This document shows positions 1 to 9,452 of a DNA stretch of 64,000 nucleotides, in pieces. The position numbers and the translations under genes were made by a program. The notes under the pieces were generated by a model. That model ran no database searches and had not been told where the DNA came from. It was given only the letters and a program-made list of their open reading frames with translations. The stretch comes from Clostridia bacterium (GTDB lineage Bacteria > Bacillota > Clostridia > Oscillospirales > CAG-272): the NCBI GenBank assembly GCA_017464805.1, contig JAFTYE010000008.1, positions 90,554-154,553 of the forward strand, in the 5' to 3' direction. The stretch's first letter is position 1, and every line of letters starts with the position of its first letter.

Positions 1-293
1 CCGCGAGCAAGCAAGGCACCGCCGAGCAAAACGCCAAGGGCGAGCAAAAACGCGGGAAAGGAGGCAGTCACAAAGGAGAGGGCGGCATAAGCACCCGCCG
101 CCACACAGGCAAGCGCAGGCATGGCACGCAACAAAAGGAGGACGAGCAAGGGGACGGCAAAGGCCATGCCGATCGAGGCGGGCATGGCACCGAGCGAAAA
201 AAGCGCGCCCGATGCGGCCAGCAAAACGGCACACAGGATCTGTCCCACAGGGGACATGACCGTCCTTTCTACATCTTCAACCGATTTTTGCAT
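1..293 (-). CDS. Partial multi-pass membrane protein, 5' end of gene
   Basis: The reading frame starts at ATG 293 and stays open to the window edge, so only the first 97 residues are seen. A GAGGAGG ribosome site lies a few bases upstream. The visible protein has a short charged start (MQKSVEDVERTVMSP) followed by three or four hydrophobic stretches rich in Ala, Leu and Gly, so it is an integral membrane protein. I do not recognise the family. It is transcribed divergently from recG and has its own promoter at 338-366. It could be the membrane part of a larger protein; the missing part lies outside the window. Confidence 0.6.
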   Translation of the reverse strand, partial: MQKSVEDVERTVMSPVGQILCAVLLAASGALFSLGAMPASIGMAFAVPLLVLLLLRAMPALACVAAGAYAALSFVTASFPAFLLALGVLLGGALLAR

Positions 294-337
294 GGCAACC
301 TCCTCGATTTTATACGGTTTCGATACTTATTCATCTT

Positions 338-366
338 ATTATAGCAGAAAGATTGGAATTTGTAAA
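338..366 (-). promoter_or_regulatory. Promoter of the truncated membrane-protein gene
   Basis: On the minus strand a TTTACA -35 box (361-366) and a TATAAT -10 box (338-343) are 17 bp apart, about 45 bp upstream of the start codon at 293. Confidence 0.7.
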
Positions 367-407
367 CACCCAAGTGAAACTTTCTTGCCGCATTTTCCCT
401 CTCTCCC

Positions 408-436
408 TTGCAAAACATGCAAAAAAGGTGTAAAAT
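408..436 (+). promoter_or_regulatory. Promoter of recG
   Basis: A TTGCAA -35 box (408-413) and a TAAAAT -10 box (431-436) are 17 bp apart, about 35 bp before the recG start. It is divergent from the promoter at 338-366. Confidence 0.6.
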
Positions 437-469
437 AGAGAAAAGAAACCGAAGAAAGGAGCGCAGCCT

Positions 470-2614
470 GTGGAAAAGCTGACAAAAAACAGCCCTGTAA
501 GCAAGCTGCCCGGAATCGGTGCGAGCCGCGCCGCGGCCTTTGCGCGTATGGGCATTTCAACCCTTTACGACCTGATCATGCACTTTCCACGCGCCTACGA
601 AAACCGCGGCGCGCTTCGCCGTCTGTCGGACGGCGTACCGGGTGAACCCTCTGCCTTTCTTCTGACGGTGGGGACGGAGCCGAAGAACATCCTGATCCGC
701 CGCGGCATGACCCTGACCAAGTTCCGCGTCTTTGACGAGAGCGGCGTGGCGGAGGTGGTCTTTTTCAACCAAAGCTATGTGCGTGACGTGTTCCACGTCG
801 GCTCGGTCTTTCGCTTTTACGGGCGTCTTACTCTGTCGCGCAGCGGCCCCCAGCTTTCCTCACCATCCTACGAGGCTTACATACCGGGTGAACCGCTTCC
901 CTCCTACGTGGCACGGTATCCGCTGACGGAGGGGCTTTCCGACAAGGTGGTGGAAAAGGCGGTCACAGCAGCTTTGCGTGCCGTTTTGCCGTCGCTGTCC
1001 GACCACCTGCCCGAGGCAGTGCGGCAAAAGCACGACCTGCCTACCCTTTCCTATGCCCTCATGGGCATCCACGCACCGCAAAGCGAGGACATGCTTTCTC
1101 GCGCGATGCGGCGCATGATCTTTGACGAGCTTTACTGCTTCTCGGTGGGCATGGCCCTGTCGCGACAGAGCCGCACTGAGGAAACGGCCTATCCCTGCCC
1201 GCCCTGTGATCTCACCCCCCTGCTTTCCCGTCTGCCGTACGAGCTGACGGGGGCGCAACAGCGCGTGATATCCGAGATCCGCACAGACATGGCGGGCGGT
1301 GACCGACCGCCCATGAACCGCATTTTGGTCGGGGACGTGGGCAGCGGCAAGACGGTCTGCGCTGCGGCGACGATCTACACTGCTGTGCAGGCGGGTCTGC
1401 AAGCCGCCCTGATGGTGCCGACCGAAATTTTGGCAAGACAGCATTATGCCGACCTTGCTCCCCTGCTCTCGCCGCTTGGCGTACGGGTAGAGCTGCTACT
1501 CGGCGCGACGCCCGAGCGTGAGAAAAAGCGCATCCGCGAGGCCTGTGTTACCGAGGGCGAGGAACGCGTGGATCTTGTGATCGGCACGCATGCCCTGCTC
1601 AGTGACAAGCTGCAATTTTCCCGCCTTGGTTTGACCGTGGCGGACGAGCAACACCGCTTCGGCGTGCGCCAGCGTGCCGCTCTCAAACAAAAGGGGCGTG
1701 GCTCGCACCTGCTTGTCATGAGCGCGACCCCCATCCCCCGCACGCTGGCGCTGACGGTGTACGGGGACTTGGACGTTTCCCGCATCGACGAGATGCCGGC
1801 GGGCAGACAGCGCGTTTCCACCTTCCTGGTGGACGAGAGCTACCGAGAACGACTAAACGGCTTCATCCGCCGCCAGGTGGAAGAGGGCGGACAGGTGTAC
1901 ATCGTTTGCCCAGCCGTTGAGGAAGCCGCCGCGCCCGAAGAGGAGAACGAGATCTCGCTTGCCGATCTGCTTTCGGTGCGCGAGGAAGCGCCGCCCCTGA
2001 AGGCGGCGACCACCTATGCAAAAGAATTGCAGGAACGCGTATTCCCCGACCTGCGCGTCGATTTCTTGCACGGGAAAATGAAGAGTGCGGAGAAGGATGC
2101 CGCCATGACCCGATTTGTGTCGGGGGAAACGGATATTCTCGTATCCACCACGGTGATCGAGGTGGGTGTGAACGTACCGAACGCCACGCTGATGATCGTG
2201 GAAAACGCCGAACGTTTCGGGCTATCCCAGCTCCATCAGCTGCGCGGCCGCGTAGGGCGCGGCACGCGCAAGTCCTACTGCATTCTGGTATCAGACGCAA
2301 GGGGCGAGAATGCTCGTACACGCCTTGACGTGATGCACACGACCTACGACGGCTACACGATCGCGGAGCGCGATCTCGAACAGCGCGGTCCCGGTGATTT
2401 CTTCGCCTCTGCCTACGGCAGTTCCTACCGCCAAAGCGGCGGCATGGATCTGCACCTGGCCACCCTGTGCCGCGACACGGCCCTGTTGCAGGCCGCCGCG
2501 ACCGAGGCACGGACAACCGTCGGCTCCGACCCGTCTCTTACCCGTGCGGAGCACGTTGCCTTACGCGCCGAGGTGGAAAGGCTGTTTGCTATCCGCGATG
2601 CGGCCATTTCCTGA
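470..2614 (+). CDS. recG: ATP-dependent DNA helicase RecG
   Basis: RecG remodels branched DNA such as stalled forks and Holliday junctions. The 714 residues match the family length. The N-terminal wedge/OB region begins with a helix-hairpin-like LPGIGASRAAAFARMG stretch. The helicase core has Walker A GDVGSGKT near residue 290, a DEQHRFG box near residue 390, the MSATPIPRTL motif, and the C-terminal QLRGRVGRG and DLEQRGPGDF motifs typical of RecG. The start is a GTG at 470, about 10 bases after an AAAGGA site. rarA follows after 26 bases, so the two replication-repair genes are probably co-transcribed. Identification is secure. Confidence 0.97.
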   Translation: MEKLTKNSPVSKLPGIGASRAAAFARMGISTLYDLIMHFPRAYENRGALRRLSDGVPGEPSAFLLTVGTEPKNILIRRGMTLTKFRVFDESGVAEVVFFNQSYVRDVFHVGSVFRFYGRLTLSRSGPQLSSPSYEAYIPGEPLPSYVARYPLTEGLSDKVVEKAVTAALRAVLPSLSDHLPEAVRQKHDLPTLSYALMGIHAPQSEDMLSRAMRRMIFDELYCFSVGMALSRQSRTEETAYPCPPCDLTPLLSRLPYELTGAQQRVISEIRTDMAGGDRPPMNRILVGDVGSGKTVCAAATIYTAVQAGLQAALMVPTEILARQHYADLAPLLSPLGVRVELLLGATPEREKKRIREACVTEGEERVDLVIGTHALLSDKLQFSRLGLTVADEQHRFGVRQRAALKQKGRGSHLLVMSATPIPRTLALTVYGDLDVSRIDEMPAGRQRVSTFLVDESYRERLNGFIRRQVEEGGQVYIVCPAVEEAAAPEEENEISLADLLSVREEAPPLKAATTYAKELQERVFPDLRVDFLHGKMKSAEKDAAMTRFVSGETDILVSTTVIEVGVNVPNATLMIVENAERFGLSQLHQLRGRVGRGTRKSYCILVSDARGENARTRLDVMHTTYDGYTIAERDLEQRGPGDFFASAYGSSYRQSGGMDLHLATLCRDTALLQAAATEARTTVGSDPSLTRAEHVALRAEVERLFAIRDAAIS

Positions 2615-2640
2615 TCTTCTTTCAAAGAAAGGACAAAGCA

Positions 2641-3882
2641 ATGCAAAATCAACCGCTTGCCGACCGCCTCCGTCCGACCTCCTTGGACGAGATGGTGGGA
2701 CAGACGCATCTTGTAGGAGAGAGGGGCATTTTGCGCCGCCTTCTCGATGCGGGGCGATTTACCAACATGATTTTTTCCGGCCCGCCCGGCACGGGCAAAA
2801 CCACCGCCGCGAACATCATTGCCAAGCGATCGGGCATGGTACTGTACAAGCTCAACGCCACCTCCGCTTCCCTTTCGGATGTGAAGGAGATCGCCGCCTC
2901 GACCGGTAACGTGTTCGGCGCGGGCGGGGTGCTGCTGTATTTGGACGAAATCCAATACTTCAACCGCAAGCAGCAGCAATCTCTGCTCGAATACATGGAG
3001 GACGGACGCATCACGCTGATCGCCTCCACCACCGAAAATCCCTACGCGACCATCTATTCCGCCGTGATCTCCCGTTCCTCGGTCTTTGAGTTCAAGCCCG
3101 TGTCGGCCGCCGACTGTCTGCCCGCGATGAAGCGTGGTCTTGCTTTTCTGAACAAGGAGAACGGAACGGACAAGACGGCGGCCGACGAGGTACTTGTTGC
3201 GATCGCCGCACGCGCGGGCGGGGACGTGCGCTGCGCGCTCGGCATCCTGGAAAATGCCTATTTTGTAGCAAGTGACAAGCTGACCGAGTCCGCGATCGAT
3301 GAGCTGGCCCCCACGATTGCGGGGGCATACGACCTATCGGGCGACGTCCACTACGATCTGCTTTCAGGTCTGCAAAAGTCCATTCGCGGCTCGGATCCCG
3401 ACGCGGCGATCTTCTATCTTGCAAGGATCCTGGCAGGGGGTGATCTGCTTTCGGCCTGCCGCCGCTTGCAGGTCATCGCCAGCGAGGACGTGGGGCAGGC
3501 TTACCCCCTTGCGGCGGTCATCACGCGCGCCTGCTGCGAGAGTGCAAAGGACCTTGGTCTTCCCGAGGCGGCCGTTCCGCTGGCAAACGCCACGATCACG
3601 CTGGCCACCGCGCCCAAGTCCAACAGCTCCTATCTGGCCTACCACGCCGCCATAGCGGACGTAGAGGCGGGCCGCGGAGTCGTTCCGCCCACGCATCTGC
3701 GCGCACCGCTGTACAAGGGGTATCTGTACCCGCACGATTATGAAAATCATTACGTAAAACAGCAATATCTGCCAAACGATCTGAAGGATCGGCACTATTT
3801 CAGCTTCGGCAAGACCAAGACCGAGCAGGCCGCCGAGGCCTACTACGAGATGATCCGCGCACAGGCAAAGGGCAGGAAGTAA
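2641..3882 (+). CDS. rarA: Replication-associated recombination protein A (RarA/MgsA), AAA+ ATPase
   Basis: RarA is a clamp-loader-like AAA+ ATPase that acts at stalled replication forks. The 413 residues show Walker A GPPGTGKTT near residue 47, Walker B LLYLDEIQYF near residue 100, a sensor-1 region (IASTTENP) and a C-terminal tetramerisation region with SNSSYLAYHAAIADV. I chose ATG 2641 because an AAAGGA site precedes it and the protein then begins with the family-typical PLADRLRPTSLDEMVGQ; the longer open frame overlaps recG out of frame. It follows recG closely, which fits a shared DNA-repair transcript. Confidence 0.95.
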   Translation: MQNQPLADRLRPTSLDEMVGQTHLVGERGILRRLLDAGRFTNMIFSGPPGTGKTTAANIIAKRSGMVLYKLNATSASLSDVKEIAASTGNVFGAGGVLLYLDEIQYFNRKQQQSLLEYMEDGRITLIASTTENPYATIYSAVISRSSVFEFKPVSAADCLPAMKRGLAFLNKENGTDKTAADEVLVAIAARAGGDVRCALGILENAYFVASDKLTESAIDELAPTIAGAYDLSGDVHYDLLSGLQKSIRGSDPDAAIFYLARILAGGDLLSACRRLQVIASEDVGQAYPLAAVITRACCESAKDLGLPEAAVPLANATITLATAPKSNSSYLAYHAAIADVEAGRGVVPPTHLRAPLYKGYLYPHDYENHYVKQQYLPNDLKDRHYFSFGKTKTEQAAEAYYEMIRAQAKGRK

Positions 3883-3887
3883 ACCGA

Positions 3888-3917
3888 TTGACAAAAAACC
3901 CTTTTCTGTGGTATACT
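3888..3917 (+). promoter_or_regulatory. Promoter upstream of the lipid kinase gene
   Basis: TTGACA (3888-3893) and TATACT (3912-3917) are 18 bp apart, in the gap between rarA and the kinase gene, about 50 bp before its start. Confidence 0.65.
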
Positions 3918-3967
3918 AACGCAAAGACCCTGCTTCAAAAACCGTTTTCAAGACAAGGAAGAACCGT

Positions 3968-4942
3968 ATGATCCATCATTTTCTGATTAACCCTGCTGCC
4001 GGCAAGGGTACCTATACCGAAGCGCTGGTACGTAAGATCACGCGCGCGTGCGAGGGCCGCGGGGTAGGCTATCGTATCCACACCACCAAGCGTCCCTACG
4101 ACGCGACCGATTACGTGCGCGCACAGGTCGCCGACACAAGCGAGGTGCACCGCTTTTACGCCTGCGGCGGTGACGGCACGTTCAGCGAAACGGTGAACGG
4201 CGCACCGATGGCGAAAAACGCCGAGTTTGGCCTCATTCCCATCGGAACGGGCAACGATTTTGAGCGCAACTTCACGGGCTTTGACAACTTTTTTGACATC
4301 GAGCGTCAGCTGGACGGCAAGGCCGTGCGGCTGGACGTGATGCGTTGCAACGACCGCTTTGCCTTCAACGTCATCAACGTCGGCTTTGACAGCAACGTAG
4401 CGAAAAAGACGGGAGAGATCAAGAGAAGCCCTCTCGTCCCATCCGGCTTTGCCTACACGGCGGCTCTTGCCATCACGCTTTGCAAGCCGTTCGGCACGAG
4501 AATGGAAGTGGAGCTTGGCGACGGCTCGACCATCCAAGAGACCCTGTTGCTGGCCGCGGTCGCAAACGGCGGCTTCTACGGCGGCGGCTACCACGTCGCA
4601 CCCCGCTCCTCTCTGACCGACGGACTGCTTGACGTCTGCATCGTGAACAAGATCTCCCGTGCCAGATTTTTGGGGCTGGTAGGCTCCTACAAGGCGGGCA
4701 CGCATCTGGAGAATGAAAAGGCAAAGGACATCATCCGCTATTACCAGACCGCGGCCGTGACCCTGCGCTTCGATACCCCCGTAGGGATCTCGGTAGACGG
4801 TGAGGTCGAGATGAACGATATGGTAAGGATCGAGGTCATTCCGCGTGCGTTTGCCTTCTCGATTCCCGACGGCTCTTCCCTTGCAAGTGAGGAAAGTGAA
4901 AAAAACGAGGTCAAAGCCGAGGCAACGGCCACCCTTGAATAA
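3968..4942 (+). CDS. Diacylglycerol/lipid kinase family protein (YegS/DagK type)
   Basis: Members phosphorylate diacylglycerol or related lipids at the cytoplasmic face of the membrane. The 324-residue protein starts NPAAGKGT, a nucleotide-binding motif, carries the family GGDGTFSETVNG loop near residue 65 and the LIPIGTGNDFERNF motif near residue 90, and has the GGGYHVAPRSSLTDGLLDV segment of the C-terminal domain. Length is normal. An AAGGAAG site precedes ATG 3968. The last 20 residues are charged and look like a lineage-specific tail. The exact lipid substrate cannot be read from sequence. It has its own promoter at 3888-3917. Confidence 0.9.
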   Translation: MIHHFLINPAAGKGTYTEALVRKITRACEGRGVGYRIHTTKRPYDATDYVRAQVADTSEVHRFYACGGDGTFSETVNGAPMAKNAEFGLIPIGTGNDFERNFTGFDNFFDIERQLDGKAVRLDVMRCNDRFAFNVINVGFDSNVAKKTGEIKRSPLVPSGFAYTAALAITLCKPFGTRMEVELGDGSTIQETLLLAAVANGGFYGGGYHVAPRSSLTDGLLDVCIVNKISRARFLGLVGSYKAGTHLENEKAKDIIRYYQTAAVTLRFDTPVGISVDGEVEMNDMVRIEVIPRAFAFSIPDGSSLASEESEKNEVKAEATATLE

Positions 4943-5007
4943 ATACAATTTCACGGTGCAGTGCGTCGATGCTTTCCGCTGTGCCGTGTTTCTTTTGAAA
5001 GAATTTT

Positions 5008-7269
5008 ATGAGTATACTTTACAATCGGCCGCTGGCCACCGTCTGCTTTATCTTTCTTCTGTCGCTTGCTGTCTGCGTCCTGTTCGGCGCCTCCTTTGCT
5101 CTCTTTCTCGGCACGGTAACGCTTTTTTCGCTTGTGCTCTCTCTGGTTTTCGTACTACGCCGCCATCGCTTGCGACGCACGCTTCTCCTCCTTTTCTGCC
5201 TGGCGGCGATCCTGCTTGGATCACTTCTTTACCTGTTCGAGATCTATCTATATGAGGCGCAGGCGGAGAAGTACGGCGACCTTCGAGTTAGGGTGACGGG
5301 AACGGTGACGGAGCTGCTTCATTCCGAGTACACTGACGCCTTCTTCCTGGAGGTCGACGAAATCGACGGGGAAAGGGTACGTGGGTCTCTTTACGTACCG
5401 TACGAGAGCGACCTTGCGCCGAGTGAGGGAGACACCGTATGCTTTGAAGCCTCCCTCTCCCCGCCGTCCGAATGGGACGGAGAGAAACGGCTCTTTCGGC
5501 TCGCGGACGGCGTGTTTGCGCAGGCGGCACTGGTAAGCGAGCTGGAGATCACGGGGGAAACGGACTCCCTGCGTCTGCGCCTGCTTTGCCGTTTCTCCTC
5601 CTGGCGGAACACTCTGTCCGCACGCCTGATCGAAGCGGTCGAGGGAGAGAGTGGTGCCTTGATGAGCGCGATGCTCCTCGGCAAGCGCGAGCTCCTTTCT
5701 GATTCGGTGTCGCGGGATTTCCGCCGCACGGGGCTTTCGCACATTCTGGCGATCAGCGGCTCTCACCTTGTCCTGCTCGGCGGACTTGCACTGAAGCTGT
5801 TTCGTGTGCTCGGCCTTCGCCACCGCGCATCCTACGCGGCGATGGCGGTCACGGTCATCACCTACACCATGCTGACGGGTCTGCCCGCTTCGGTTATACG
5901 GGCAACGCTGATGACGGTGCTTCTTGCACTCTCGCAGATCCTGTTCCGCCGTGCGGACGGCCTAACCTCACTTGGGGTGGCAGTCGCACTGATCCTTCTG
6001 TTTACACCATACACCGTATATGATTACGGCTTTTGGCTCTCGGTGATCGCCACCTTTGGTATTCTGGTGTACACAGAATGGAGAGGGCGGCACAAACCGA
6101 AAGAAAAGCAGCCGTTTTGGCGGAACTTGCTTTCAGGCATCCCGCACAGCCTGTGTGTGACCCTGTGCGCCATCGGTGTGACGCTTCCCCTTTGTGCGAT
6201 CTTTTTTGGGGAGCTTTCACTCATTTCACCGCTTGCCAACCTATTACTGGCACCTCTGCTGGAGGGCTACCTGATCCTGTCCCTGCCGGTTCTGCTGTTT
6301 GGACATGTGCCGCTTCTTTCCCCGCTCGCGGTGTGGTTTGGGGAACTGATTCTGCGTCTGACTACCCTTTTTGCGGAGCCGCGCCTTGCGGTGATCTCGA
6401 TTAACTTTCTATCGGTGCAGATTCTTTTGTTCGTTTTGCTGTTTACGGCACTCGCACTCCTGCTTATGCGCCGTGTCCGACGCAGAAGCGTGCTTTGCGC
6501 GCTTCTGCCACAGGCGGCCACAATCACAATTTTGTTAATTTTTCTACAAGCGGTTTTGTTCTCGCAGAACGCGCTCCTATACACAATTTCAAGCAAAAAC
6601 GAGGTGCTAATTCTGTACAGCGAGCGGCGCGCTCTGCTATGCGACTATACGGACGGCGGCTACGAAACCGTGGCTCTTACGACCTCGGAGGCGGCACAAT
6701 TGCGTCTGACGGAATACGAGGGGTATCTTCTCACGCACTACCACGAAAATCATACAAGCAGCGTAGAGGAAATTTTAGAGTCGTACAAGGTACGCACCCT
6801 ATATCTGCCCACACCGAGGAATGAGGAGGAGAAGGCGATCTACCATACCCTGCGAGAGGCGGCGGAAAAGGAGGGGGTTTCCTTCGTCCGTTATGATGAA
6901 AACACCCGAATCTTGCTGGGAAATCTGACCTTCATCCCGCATGCGGGCCTAACGGTGGGAGGACATGTGGACGGTGCTGCCACGGTACTTTCGGATGAAG
7001 CGCGCCTAACCTATCTCGGCGGTGCCTTCCGGAGAGAAGAAAACTGCGCAGCGGCAGAAGAGGCAGTGGCAAAAAGCACACATCTCCTCTTCGGGCGGCA
7101 TGGCTCGCTGCCAAACGATCCTTTCCCGTTCGAGAAATTATCCTCGAAGCTGTCGCTTTTGCTGATTCCTGAAACAGCCCGGCTGCCGAGCGCCCTGCGC
7201 GAGGAGCTGGACGAACACGGCATCCCCTATCGCACGCAAGAGGTGCGAGAGTACATCCCTTTGGATTGA
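5008..7269 (+). CDS. ComEC/Rec2-related membrane protein with a divergent metallo-beta-lactamase-like tail
   Basis: ComEC forms the inner-membrane channel for DNA uptake. The 753-residue protein has N-terminal hydrophobic segments, a soluble OB-like section (about residues 80-200), then the Competence core with the marker GLSHILAISGSHLVLLGG and multiple membrane helices to about residue 520. The C-terminal part has HYHENH, an HxHxxH metal motif with Glu instead of the usual Asp, but the DVGQGDA segment that normally opens this domain is not visible. No comEA is next to it, so a competence role is not assured. The start at 5008 has only a weak ribosome site. It follows the lipid kinase gene by 65 bases. 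Confidence 0.85.
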   Translation: MSILYNRPLATVCFIFLLSLAVCVLFGASFALFLGTVTLFSLVLSLVFVLRRHRLRRTLLLLFCLAAILLGSLLYLFEIYLYEAQAEKYGDLRVRVTGTVTELLHSEYTDAFFLEVDEIDGERVRGSLYVPYESDLAPSEGDTVCFEASLSPPSEWDGEKRLFRLADGVFAQAALVSELEITGETDSLRLRLLCRFSSWRNTLSARLIEAVEGESGALMSAMLLGKRELLSDSVSRDFRRTGLSHILAISGSHLVLLGGLALKLFRVLGLRHRASYAAMAVTVITYTMLTGLPASVIRATLMTVLLALSQILFRRADGLTSLGVAVALILLFTPYTVYDYGFWLSVIATFGILVYTEWRGRHKPKEKQPFWRNLLSGIPHSLCVTLCAIGVTLPLCAIFFGELSLISPLANLLLAPLLEGYLILSLPVLLFGHVPLLSPLAVWFGELILRLTTLFAEPRLAVISINFLSVQILLFVLLFTALALLLMRRVRRRSVLCALLPQAATITILLIFLQAVLFSQNALLYTISSKNEVLILYSERRALLCDYTDGGYETVALTTSEAAQLRLTEYEGYLLTHYHENHTSSVEEILESYKVRTLYLPTPRNEEEKAIYHTLREAAEKEGVSFVRYDENTRILLGNLTFIPHAGLTVGGHVDGAATVLSDEARLTYLGGAFRREENCAAAEEAVAKSTHLLFGRHGSLPNDPFPFEKLSSKLSLLLIPETARLPSALREELDEHGIPYRTQEVREYIPLD

Positions 7270-7329
7270 ACGAAATTCCCACACTTAAAAAACACATTTT
7301 TTTACAAATACATTTGCGAAGAAATCCTG

Positions 7330-7335
7330 TATAAT
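7330..7335 (+). promoter_or_regulatory. Possible -10 box of the isomerase-nagA-araC operon
   Basis: A TATAAT lies 54 bp before the start of the isomerase gene, in an AT-rich 120-bp gap. The best -35 match upstream is poor (AATACA at 17 bp), so an activator may be needed. Confidence 0.45.
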
Positions 7336-7389
7336 AAAATTGTAAGATTAACCTGGCAACAAATTTATCTCAAAAGAGGAGGCCACTTC

Positions 7390-8250
7390 ATGCTTGACAA
7401 AAAATTCGTTTTGACCGGCTTTGCCGATGAAATTGACAGCGACACCACCGTTCAGTTCACCGAATTCCACAACCTCAACATTTCCTACTACGAGCCGCGC
7501 GGCATCGACGGCAAGAATATCTCCGCCCTGCCCCTTGCCGAGGCGTGTACCCTGAAGGCCAAGATGGATTCCTTCGGCATTCGCGCTTCCTCCATCGGGT
7601 CGCCGATCGGCAAAATCTCCGTGACCGACAATTTTGAGGAGCACATGGAAAAACTCCGTCACGTGATCGAGGTGGCGCATGCGCTGGAAACCAAATACAT
7701 TCGCATTTTCAGCTTTTATTATCCCGAAGAGGACGGCCCAGAGAAGTGGAGAGGTGCGATCCTTGACCGCATGAACGCCATGGCAGAGCTGGCCGAGAAG
7801 AACGACGTGATGCTGTTGCATGAGAATGAGCACAAGATCTACGGCGAGACCGCCGAGCGTTGCCTTGACATCTTCGAGCAGGTAAATTCCCCTGCCCTGC
7901 GCGCGGTATTTGACGCAGGCAACTTCGCCTTCTGCGGTCTGGAGGCTTATCCGCACGCCTTCAACCTGCTGCACAAGCACATCGAATATCTGCACATAAA
8001 GGATGCGGAGATGGCAGGCAAGATCGTGCCGCCCGGCTATGGTGCCGCCTGTATCAAGGAGGTGCTTGCGGCCCTGGCGAAGGATAATCGCTCCTACTTT
8101 GTGAGCCTTGAACCGCACCTCGGCTTCTTTGACGGTCTGGCCGATCTGACCTCCAACCCGAAGTTTGCCGACATTCCGAAGTCCGGCAAGGACACCTTTA
8201 AGCTGGCCTATGATTGCCTTATGGAAATCATGAACGGTATCAAAGCATGA
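7390..8250 (+). CDS. Sugar phosphate isomerase/epimerase family protein (xylose isomerase-like TIM barrel)
   Basis: This 286-residue protein has the AP-endonuclease-2/xylose-isomerase TIM-barrel pattern. Probable metal ligands are Glu in LLHENEHKIYG, Asp in VFDAGNFAFCG, His in YLHIKDAEM and Glu in VSLEPHLGFF. Such enzymes isomerise or epimerise sugars or sugar phosphates; the substrate is unknown. A strong AGAGGAGG site precedes ATG 7390. Its stop overlaps the nagA start (ATGA), so it is translationally coupled to nagA, which suggests a step in the same amino-sugar pathway. No signal peptide is seen. Confidence 0.85.
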   Translation: MLDKKFVLTGFADEIDSDTTVQFTEFHNLNISYYEPRGIDGKNISALPLAEACTLKAKMDSFGIRASSIGSPIGKISVTDNFEEHMEKLRHVIEVAHALETKYIRIFSFYYPEEDGPEKWRGAILDRMNAMAELAEKNDVMLLHENEHKIYGETAERCLDIFEQVNSPALRAVFDAGNFAFCGLEAYPHAFNLLHKHIEYLHIKDAEMAGKIVPPGYGAACIKEVLAALAKDNRSYFVSLEPHLGFFDGLADLTSNPKFADIPKSGKDTFKLAYDCLMEIMNGIKA

Positions 8251-9452
8251 AAACCAAGATCATAAACGGCAGGATTCTGCAGGACGGCGCATGGACGGAC
8301 GGTGTTGTTCTCTACTTCGAGGACGGTATCATTACCGAGATCTCTGCACAGAATAAGCCCTGTGACGAAGAGATCGACGCGCACGGCTGTTATGTTTCCC
8401 CCGGTTTTATCGACCTGCATACGCACGGCGCGGGGGGAGCGGACTTCATGGACGGCACAGTAGATGCCTACATGACGGCATCCCGCATGCACGCCTCGCA
8501 CGGAACGACCGCCCTTTACCCCACCGTGCTTTCGGGTAGCCGCGAGGACATTGACGCCTCCTGCGCCCTGTATGCCGAGGCATGCAAGGAAAAAACACAA
8601 TATGCCAAGATGCTTGGCCTGCACCTGGAGGGGCCGTACTTTGCATACGCCTTCCGCGGGGCACAGGATCCGAAGCACCTTCGCAATCCCGACCCGACGG
8701 AGTACAAGGAGTTAGTACGCAAATATCCCGGCATGATCAAGCGTTGGTCCTGCGCCCCAGAGCTGGAGGGCTCCGAGGAATTTGCCACTTTTTTGAAGGA
8801 ACACGGCATTTTGGCAGCCTTCGGACATACCGAGGCAGACTGCCGGGATGCCTACCGTCTGTACGACGCAGGCTTTACCCACATCACGCACCTGTATTCC
8901 TGCACCACCACAGTCTACCGTAAGGACGCAAAGCGTTATGCGGGGCTGGTGGAGGCAGCTTATCTGCATGACGGCATCACCTTTGAAATCATCGGGGACG
9001 GCATCCATCTGCCGCCCGAGTTGCTCCAATTCGTTTACAAGTTCAAGCCCACCACCCACGTCGCGCTGATCACTGATTCCATGCGCGCGGCGGGAATGGA
9101 GGAGGGCGAGAGCATCCTTGGAGGTCTTAAGACCGGCCAACGCGTGATCGTGGAGGAGGGCGTTGCCAAACTTCCCGACCGCACGGCCTTTGCGGGTAGC
9201 GTAGCCACCATGGATCGCGTGGTACGCAACATGGTCAAAATGGGTGGCGCGACACTGGCGGACGCCGTCAAGATGGCAAGCGAAACGCCGGCCGCCATCA
9301 TGAAGCTGACGGATACCGGCAAGCTTCAGGTCGGATATGCCGCTGATATCATCATTTTTGACGAAGAGATCGACGTAAAAAGAACGATTGCCGACGGACA
9401 AACCGTCTATCAAAAACAGGGAGTGATTAAAAATGTTTGGCAGGGAAAATGA
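8247..9452 (+). CDS. nagA: N-acetylglucosamine-6-phosphate deacetylase
   Basis: NagA removes acetate from GlcNAc-6-phosphate to give glucosamine-6-phosphate, the substrate of NagB. The 401-residue amidohydrolase shows the HTHG metal site near residue 58, the HLEGPYF motif near residue 130, AAFGHTEA, THLYS, and the catalytic Asp in VALITDSMRAAG, with AFAGS near the end. I start it at ATG 8247, which overlaps the previous stop codon; longer frames would overlap the isomerase gene. The usual HNFNAM segment reads HLYSCTTTVYRKD here, a divergent substrate loop. The araC gene begins inside its 3' end, giving a coupled three-gene operon. Confidence 0.9.
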   Translation: MKTKIINGRILQDGAWTDGVVLYFEDGIITEISAQNKPCDEEIDAHGCYVSPGFIDLHTHGAGGADFMDGTVDAYMTASRMHASHGTTALYPTVLSGSREDIDASCALYAEACKEKTQYAKMLGLHLEGPYFAYAFRGAQDPKHLRNPDPTEYKELVRKYPGMIKRWSCAPELEGSEEFATFLKEHGILAAFGHTEADCRDAYRLYDAGFTHITHLYSCTTTVYRKDAKRYAGLVEAAYLHDGITFEIIGDGIHLPPELLQFVYKFKPTTHVALITDSMRAAGMEEGESILGGLKTGQRVIVEEGVAKLPDRTAFAGSVATMDRVVRNMVKMGGATLADAVKMASETPAAIMKLTDTGKLQVGYAADIIIFDEEIDVKRTIADGQTVYQKQGVIKNVWQGK

